From positions 1 to 13,948 of the forward strand of contig JADGJH010000840.1 in the NCBI GenBank assembly GCA_027596945.1: DNA of 13,948 nucleotides, written 5' to 3'. The notes beneath the pieces were generated by a model that was not told the origin of the DNA, made no database searches, and worked only from the letters and a program-made list of their open reading frames with translations. The stretch's first letter is position 1. Each line of letters begins with the position of its first letter. Source of the DNA: Physocladia obscura (taxonomy: Eukaryota > Chytridiomycota > Chytridiomycetes > Chytridiales > Chytriomycetaceae). Shown here one piece after another: positions 9,108 through 13,948 of the stretch. The translations under genes were made by a program, and so were the position numbers.

Positions 9108-11178
9108 ATGCTTCATTCATCAACTTCTTCCTCGTCTCCTCCGACATCGCCATCAAAACATAAACTCCAAGCCAAGCAATTTCCAACTCCTTCTACAGCT
9201 ACAGAAACTCCCACCTCAAAAAGTCGTGACACTTTCGCTGCCGCGACTGCCGCAGACCCAAACGCACCGCCACTCGCACAGTCTCAAAACCAGCAGCAAC
9301 AGCAATCTCGCCGCCACTCTTCGCGAAAAAATAATAATGATAGAGACAATAGGGACGGAGACCCGGAATGGCGGGACGCGTCGGCAAATAACGCTTATAC
9401 TCTGGCGTCGTCTTCGGCGAAAAATTCTACACCAACTGTTTTGTTTAATATTTCAAAGAAAGAGGCGTTTACACCAAATAATGGGCTTAAAGGGTTGCAG
9501 AGGCGCTTGAGAAATGGGTTTAAAATTGGATTGTGAGTTTTTATTTTTATTTTCTGATCAACCAAAATAGCAGACTTAAAAACGATATAAATATGGATAA
9601 TTAACTAATTTGTATCATAGGAATAAGGAAGAGATGAATTTCAGCAAATTTAGTGAAGCTTCTCTTTTAATTTTCGGAGCTCCAAAAGAAAAATTTTCAA
9701 TGTCAGAGGTAAATTATTAAATAATTGCAAGCCCGAACAATATATTTTTTTCTTCTATAACCTGAAACTTATTCAGTTTGGGGCTCTCAAAAATTTTCTT
9801 GAAAAAGGCGGCTCAATATTATATCTCACAGGCGAAGGCGGCGAATCCGAATACAACACAAACTTTAATTATCTTCTTGAAGAGTACGGAATGATGGTCA
9901 ATCCAGGTACTACTCTACTTATAAACTTAATTAATTTTTTTGTTCTCACCATTTCCCACTCATACAGATTGCGTCACACGCACGGTATACTATAAATATT
10001 TCCACCCCAAAGAAGTCTTCATCTCCAACGGAATTCTGAATCGTGAGCTAAATCGTGCTGCTGGAAAAAAAGCTCAATCAACAGCGATTTCGAAAACAGG
10101 TGTTGGTATGTTTGGAGGTGAAATTGGCAGTGTGCATCATCATGACAATAAAAGCCACACTGGCTTGAGTTTCGTATACCCATTTGGAGCTTCTCTTACA
10201 GTTCAGAAACCTGCTGTTCCACTTTTGAGTTCCGGAACCGTGTCTTATCCTCTGAATAGGCCAGTTGCAGCTGCTTATATTAATTCTGTTGAGTATATAT
10301 ACATATCTTTATTGCTAGTAAATAAAAAAATTGAAATAATTATTAATAATAACACAGAAAAATAAAGGGAAAATTGTTGTCGTTGGGTCTGGCCAAATGT
10401 TTTCTGACACATATATTGAGAAGGAAGAGAACGCGAAGCTATTTGATGTGATTATTCAGCTTCTCACAACTGACAAAATTGTGCTGAACCCCATTGACGC
10501 GAATGAGCCAGATATTTCTGATTACCATTATCTCCCCGACACAGCAAAATTAGCTGATAATCTGAGAAATTGTTTGCAAGAGAGTGAAGACGTGCCTAAA
10601 GATTTCACAACTCTATTTGACGTAAAGTTGTTCAATTTTGACACCAGATTGGTTCCGGAGGCTTTGAAGTTGTATGAAGTAAATGATGCCAATATATCTT
10701 TTCAATTTCCAATGAAATTGAAAGTAGTAATATTAAAAATATCAGGAATTACATTTAAAGAATGAACAATTGAGTTTAATTCAACCACAAGTAAGAAAAA
10801 TTAATTTAAAAAAAACCTCTTACCTTTGCGAAATAATTATGTTAAAAAAATGATAATAATAATGAGAATAACTAGTTCGAAACACCGTTACCACCGCTTC
10901 AACCAGCAGTTTTCCCACCATCTCTCCGCGAATTAGCGCCACCTTCGTTAGACTTATTTGACCTCGACGAGCATTTTGCTTCTGAGCGGGTTCGACTAGC
11001 CCAAATCACAAACAAATGCAACGACGACGATCTTGAATACTATATACGTGAATGTGGAGAGATTTTAGGCGTCACGGAGAAACTAAGTGGACTCGAAGAA
11101 GATAAACGGGACGCAAGACATATCTTGGAACATGTTTTCAATAGCATAGTCAATTGGAAAAAATTGAATCAAATTTAA
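9108..11178 (+). CDS. IFT52: Intraflagellar transport protein 52 (IFT-B core subunit)
   Basis: IFT52 is a structural subunit of the IFT-B complex that carries cargo along the axoneme, so the organism assembles a flagellum. The exons are 9108-9532, 9621-9708, 9777-9906, 9968-10287, 10358-10678, 10761-10790 and 10876-11178, giving 538 residues with every join in frame. The core starts at about residue 107 with TVLFNISKKEAFTPNNG. It continues with GGSILYLTGEGGESEYNTNF, LLEEYGMMVNPDCV, YYKYFHPKE, LNRELNRAAGK, FVYPFGASL, QMFSDTYIEKEENAKLFD, NEPDISDY and DFTTLFDV. The last exon holds DLFDLDEHFASERVRLAQIT and ARHILEHVF. Exon 6 is only 30 nt and encodes NEQLSLIQPQ, a conserved linker. The N-terminal extension of about 105 residues is low-complexity, rich in Ser, Thr, Gln and Asn, with no internal Met; animal and algal proteins start near the core. 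A His-rich insertion (HHHD) lies in exon 4. The AATAAA is at 11194-11199. Confidence 0.97.
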
Positions 11179-11552
11179 AGCTAATCTCAACAAAATAAAT
11201 ATATTGAAAAGTTACCTAGAAAAAAGTAACTGATTATGCATCTTGCACTTTGCTGGCCACCTATGATACATAACCCGGCATTTTACTACGGTATTCACCC
11301 GGACCCTAGGCAGCAGTTTTTGAGTGACTGCTGATGTTTTGGAATGTCGATAGAAGTGTATGAGATATCATATAATACCGTCTTTTTTATTAGGAGCTCT
11401 CTGCAAAAGTCAATCAAAAGTGAATGAAAACATGTCCATGATCGTTTTCGAGATTACTCCAAGTTGTAAGAAACATTCGTAGTTCTTTGTTTATTCTTTA
11501 AAGCTGACGAAAATTTGGCGCAGAATTTCTAATAAAAGTTTGGTTTTATTGC
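11179..11552. other. IFT52 3' flank, no gene seen
   Basis: Contains the IFT52 poly(A) signal (11194-11199) and then AT-rich DNA up to the left inverted repeat. A short imperfect hairpin (CAGCAGT..ACTGCTG) lies near 11311-11333. No coding region is recognised on either strand. Confidence 0.6.
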
Positions 11553-11680
11553 CTCTTATATTATTCGCTATTATTTTCCCGCAATTCAGATTCTAAACAG
11601 ATTCTAATTAAATTAGATTCCTTTCAATAATTTTGCTGAGAAACTGAACCGAATAACAAATATTTTGTTCGAATGAGTTA
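11553..11680 (+). repeat. Left arm of long terminal inverted repeat
   Basis: The outer part begins CTCTTATATTA and matches the reverse complement of 13921-13948 at 24 of 28 bases. The inner part, 11616-11680, matches the reverse complement of 13777-13841 at 62 of 65 bases without gaps; this block includes GCTGAGAAACTGAACCGAAT. Between the two parts this arm is shorter than its partner by about 44 bases. Repeated GATTCTAA units occur in the middle of both arms. Confidence 0.88.
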
Positions 11681-11762
11681 TTACAAAATAAAAAGACTTA
11701 ACATGTATTTATTTTTTTCTTATTCTTTTAATTTTTCAATTATCATTCCAAAACAATAGACC

Positions 11763-13554
11763 TTCAAGCAGTGTGGTGCTGCCCGACGGCAGCCGACTTC
11801 CAAATACGCGAGATTTCAAAGTATTACTCAAATTGGATGCGGATGACGACAGTCGTCTGAAATAAGAACGCGGCTCTCTTGAAAATGCTTTCAATTGATA
11901 CCCCAGCCCTCAGACCACATAGAAATCAAACCTCATTCGAAGCAAAGGTTACACTCTGAGTCGCTGAGAAGGTGGCTGGACTGGGCGCTTCGGACAGCAA
12001 CCCTGTCATTATTGTCGTGGCTCAGTCGCAAAGTGAGTTCACATTAATTCGGCTGATTTTAATTAACGTTCACCTTCAGTGTTAACAGCCCCTGTACAAT
12101 CTGTTACTGCCATGGATGTTGTTTCGAATGATCTTCGTGCAATTATGGCTGAGATCGTGGACTCAGTGCGAAAGGAGGTACAAACTTTGTGAAATAAACT
12201 GCAAAACCTGGAAATATTCTGTCTCCTGCGAGTCTCGGCAGTCGATGTTTAGCAACTTTGGAGTCTGAATCAAACGTCATCGAGGTTTCTCCATCCGAAG
12301 GCCCTGCAGTTCTCAGTGCTGAGGAAGCGTCTGTCATCTCAGGAATTGTGAAGAAAGAGACTTGATTATTCATTTTACGCGTGTCTTTGACGAAATTCTA
12401 TTGCCCCCGTTGGTAGTAATGAACAGCGAGGAATACAAATGGCTGCAACAAGTTTCCAATTTACGTGAAACTATAATGTTGAAGCCTAATATATTCATAA
12501 CCCATTGAGGTCTTTTTTGTTAATGCGAAGAGCCAAACGACGAATGGAAACTCTTGAGACAGAAATTTCGTGACGAATACAAACAAGTATTCTATTTTGG
12601 AATGCCGGAAAATGCTCTTCATGATTCAATTATCATAATGGAAGCGAAAGTTAAGCTGAGTATCAAAGAGGACTTTGGAAAGGTGATCCTAGTTTACTTT
12701 CCAAGCCCAAAAGATTTAACAATCTTATAGGTCATTGTTTATATGCAGAAGCTTCCTGAATCCTCGAGAGCTATTCTGTTTGATAAATTTCAGTGTTGGT
12801 TTATCCAGAGCCGTGGACACATCGTTGTTAAAGTTCGGACCATGCGATGGACAGATTCTGGCTCCAGGAAGGTCTTTTCAGATTTCATTAAACCAAGGTT
12901 TGGTACATTGGATTCCGCTTCTTTCGTCTGCCTGCAACAGTCTCGGGATTCAAACCTTCGATCATAACTCATTCCTTGGAGCTGGAGCAAATGGCCGAGT
13001 TTTTCGAGTAAAACTACAGAATGGTGACGAGGCAGTTCTCAAAATTGTTTCAAAGAACATATCATGGCTACATGCTGAAGCTATAGCCTTGGAACGTGCT
13101 TATCATACAGGCGTTGTCGCAACTGTTGTAAAAATCATTTACTGAAATCTGCAATGGTAGTCGAGCAGCTATTCTGATATCTCCAGTTGGAATACGTATC
13201 CTGCCATCAGATCTGACAGAGGACTTTCTGTTTCAAATCATGCAGAGCTAATTCATTCTCCACTTGGCTGGATTTCAACATGGTGATCCGCGTCTGCCAA
13301 ATATTATTCTCTATGGCGAAAAACTCCTTTGGATTGACTTTATGGCTTCTATAACCCCAATCGAATTTGGCTGGGAATTGGATGCTCGTATTCTTGCTCA
13401 TTCAATTCTGCAAGTGCCGAATGAAAAGAGCCTACCTGTTGAAGTTTCTGCTTCAATCATCAAGTATGCTAGTAACAAGGATATTGATTCTTGTAGAAAT
13501 CTGGCCAAAGAATTATGGGCATTGGTGCAAGTTGGGGTTAGAAGCAGCAGATAG
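11763..13554 (+). pseudogene. Broken Crinkler (CRN)-like gene with C-terminal kinase-like domain
   Basis: Conserved coding pieces follow one another on the + strand but in changing frames. From 11763 a CRN-header-like piece (VVLPDGSRLPNTRDF) runs to a stop at 11862-11864. From about 11978 comes GLGASDSNPVIIVVAQ, like the header/C-terminal boundary of CRN proteins, followed by an intron 12033-12079. Near 12365-12510 is MNSEEYKWLQQVSNLRETI, and near 12535-12682 NDEWKLLRQKFRDEYKQVF. After an intron 12683-12730 follows WTDSGSRKVFSDFI. From about 12970 comes a glycine-rich loop (FLGAGANGRVF) with AVLKIV, and from 13258 HLAGFQHGDPRLPN with DFM shortly after, the HGD and DFG-like kinase sites. There are at least four frame changes and several stops, including TAA at about 13249. 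It is thus not translatable as one protein. CRN proteins are secreted or host-directed effectors in oomycetes and chytrids; that role here is inference. The family call rests on remembered motif patterns. Confidence 0.72.
12033..12079 (+). other. Surviving intron in the CRN-like pseudogene
   Basis: GTGAGT..TTCAG, 47 nt. Removing it joins the piece ending VVAQSQ to LTAPVQSVTAMDVV in frame. Its presence shows the pseudogene is not a processed mRNA copy. A second intron, 12683-12730 (GTGATC..TATAG, 48 nt), behaves the same way further on. Confidence 0.6.
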
Positions 13555-13776
13555 GTGTGAAATTAGTATTTGAAATAAATTACCAAATCTACAACTTCAG
13601 ACTTTAAATAAACTTTGATAAATGTCATGTAATAATGTCAAGATAATGTTTCTGCAAGTCTTGTTAAGAGTTTTGCAAAATTATATTAAGAAAAGGATGA
13701 AGCATACAAACTTAACAACTTTTTAAAATTATCCAAACCATGTTTTTTATTATTTTCAAATGAATTTAGCTGAGAG
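13555..13776. other. Spacer between the CRN-like pseudogene and the right inverted repeat
   Basis: AT-rich DNA with an AATAAA at 13575-13580, just after the pseudogene stop, consistent with the old gene's poly(A) signal. No other feature is seen. Confidence 0.5.
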
Positions 13777-13948
13777 TAACTCATTCAAACAAAATGTTTG
13801 TTATTCGGTTCAGTTTCTCAGCGAAATTATTGAAAGGAATCGAATTTAGATTCTAATTGCATTCTGAACTTCTAAATTAGAATCTATTTAGAATTTGACT
13901 TGCAAAAGTTTTAAACTTTTGGAAAAATAATAGGTAGTAATATAAGAG
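13777..13948 (-). repeat. Right arm of long terminal inverted repeat (runs to window end)
   Basis: Inverted partner of 11553-11680. The inner 65 bases (13777-13841) match at 62 positions, and the last 28 bases match at 24 positions. The middle (about 13842-13920) is longer than in the left arm and contains several AGAATCT/GATTCT motifs, consistent with a local duplication here or a deletion on the left. Confidence 0.88.

Larger units (their letters stand above)
11553..13948. mobile_element. Segment bounded by long terminal inverted repeats, carrying a CRN-kinase pseudogene
   Basis: The left arm (11553-11680) and right arm (13777-13948) are inverted copies. The only coding remains between them are those of a Crinkler-like kinase. 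No transposase motif was seen. The layout is that of a non-autonomous DNA transposon or a gene captured between inverted repeats. The outer boundary on the right is not defined, because similarity continues to the last base of the window. No target-site duplication could therefore be tested. Confidence 0.6.

Noticed and set aside
11246..11266. Short match to the 3' end of the GH5 gene (ACTTTGCTGGCCA, also near 7833)
   Set aside because: Only 13 identical bases with no extension on either side. A match of that length is expected by chance within a window of this size.
12943..12960. Minus-strand GGTTTGAATCCC resembling a tRNA T-arm
   Set aside because: The flanking bases do not pair as a T stem and no acceptor or anticodon stem is found. 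The bases are explained by coding remains of the CRN-like gene.
11553..13948. Retrotransposon (LTR) interpretation of the flanking repeats
   Set aside because: The repeats are inverted, not direct, and no reverse transcriptase, integrase or gag-like motif is visible between them.
1..13948. CRISPR arrays, bacterial operons, riboswitches
   Set aside because: The genes are intron-containing and eukaryotic. No regularly spaced direct repeats were seen.

Overview
This is an AT-rich nuclear window from a eukaryote. Every intact gene is interrupted by short spliceosomal introns (about 47-88 nt, GT..AG), and most genes end in AATAAA-type poly(A) signals. It carries an intraflagellar transport gene (IFT52), so the organism builds a flagellum or cilium. 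It also has a URB2-type ribosome-biogenesis factor, a peroxisomal dienoyl-CoA reductase, a GH5 secreted glycosidase and a Crinkler-like kinase remnant. Together these suit a zoosporic early-diverging (chytrid-like) fungus best. Another flagellated microbial eukaryote is not excluded, because no sequence search was possible.

Layout, left to right. (1) 3-860: 3' end of a URB2/Npa2-like gene, + strand. (2) 861-2791: a long stretch without a convincing gene, containing one perfect 14-bp hairpin. (3) 2792-5256: oligopeptidase B (peptidase family S9A), four exons, complete triad. (4) 5257-6686: intergenic DNA containing a decayed, 3'-truncated copy of the GH5 gene that still has its introns. (5) 6687-7884: the intact secreted GH5 gene, four exons. 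(6) 9026-8020, - strand: peroxisomal 2,4-dienoyl-CoA reductase with a C-terminal SKL signal, convergent with GH5. (7) 9108-11178: IFT52, seven exons including a 30-nt micro-exon and a long low-complexity N-terminal extension. It diverges from the reductase across only 81 bp. (8) 11553-13948: a segment bounded by long terminal inverted repeats. It contains a multiply frameshifted gene resembling Crinkler (CRN) proteins with a C-terminal kinase-like domain. The right-hand repeat runs to the last base of the window.

The genes do not form a pathway; this is ordinary eukaryotic gene order. The links are structural. GH5 and its pseudogene record a tandem duplication. The reductase and IFT52 share one short divergent promoter. 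The GH5 and reductase 3' ends nearly touch. The most unusual part is the right end, where an effector-like kinase remnant sits between inverted repeats whose best-preserved 65 nt still match at 62 positions. Exon boundaries were set by reading frame, splice motifs and remembered family patterns; none has transcript support here.
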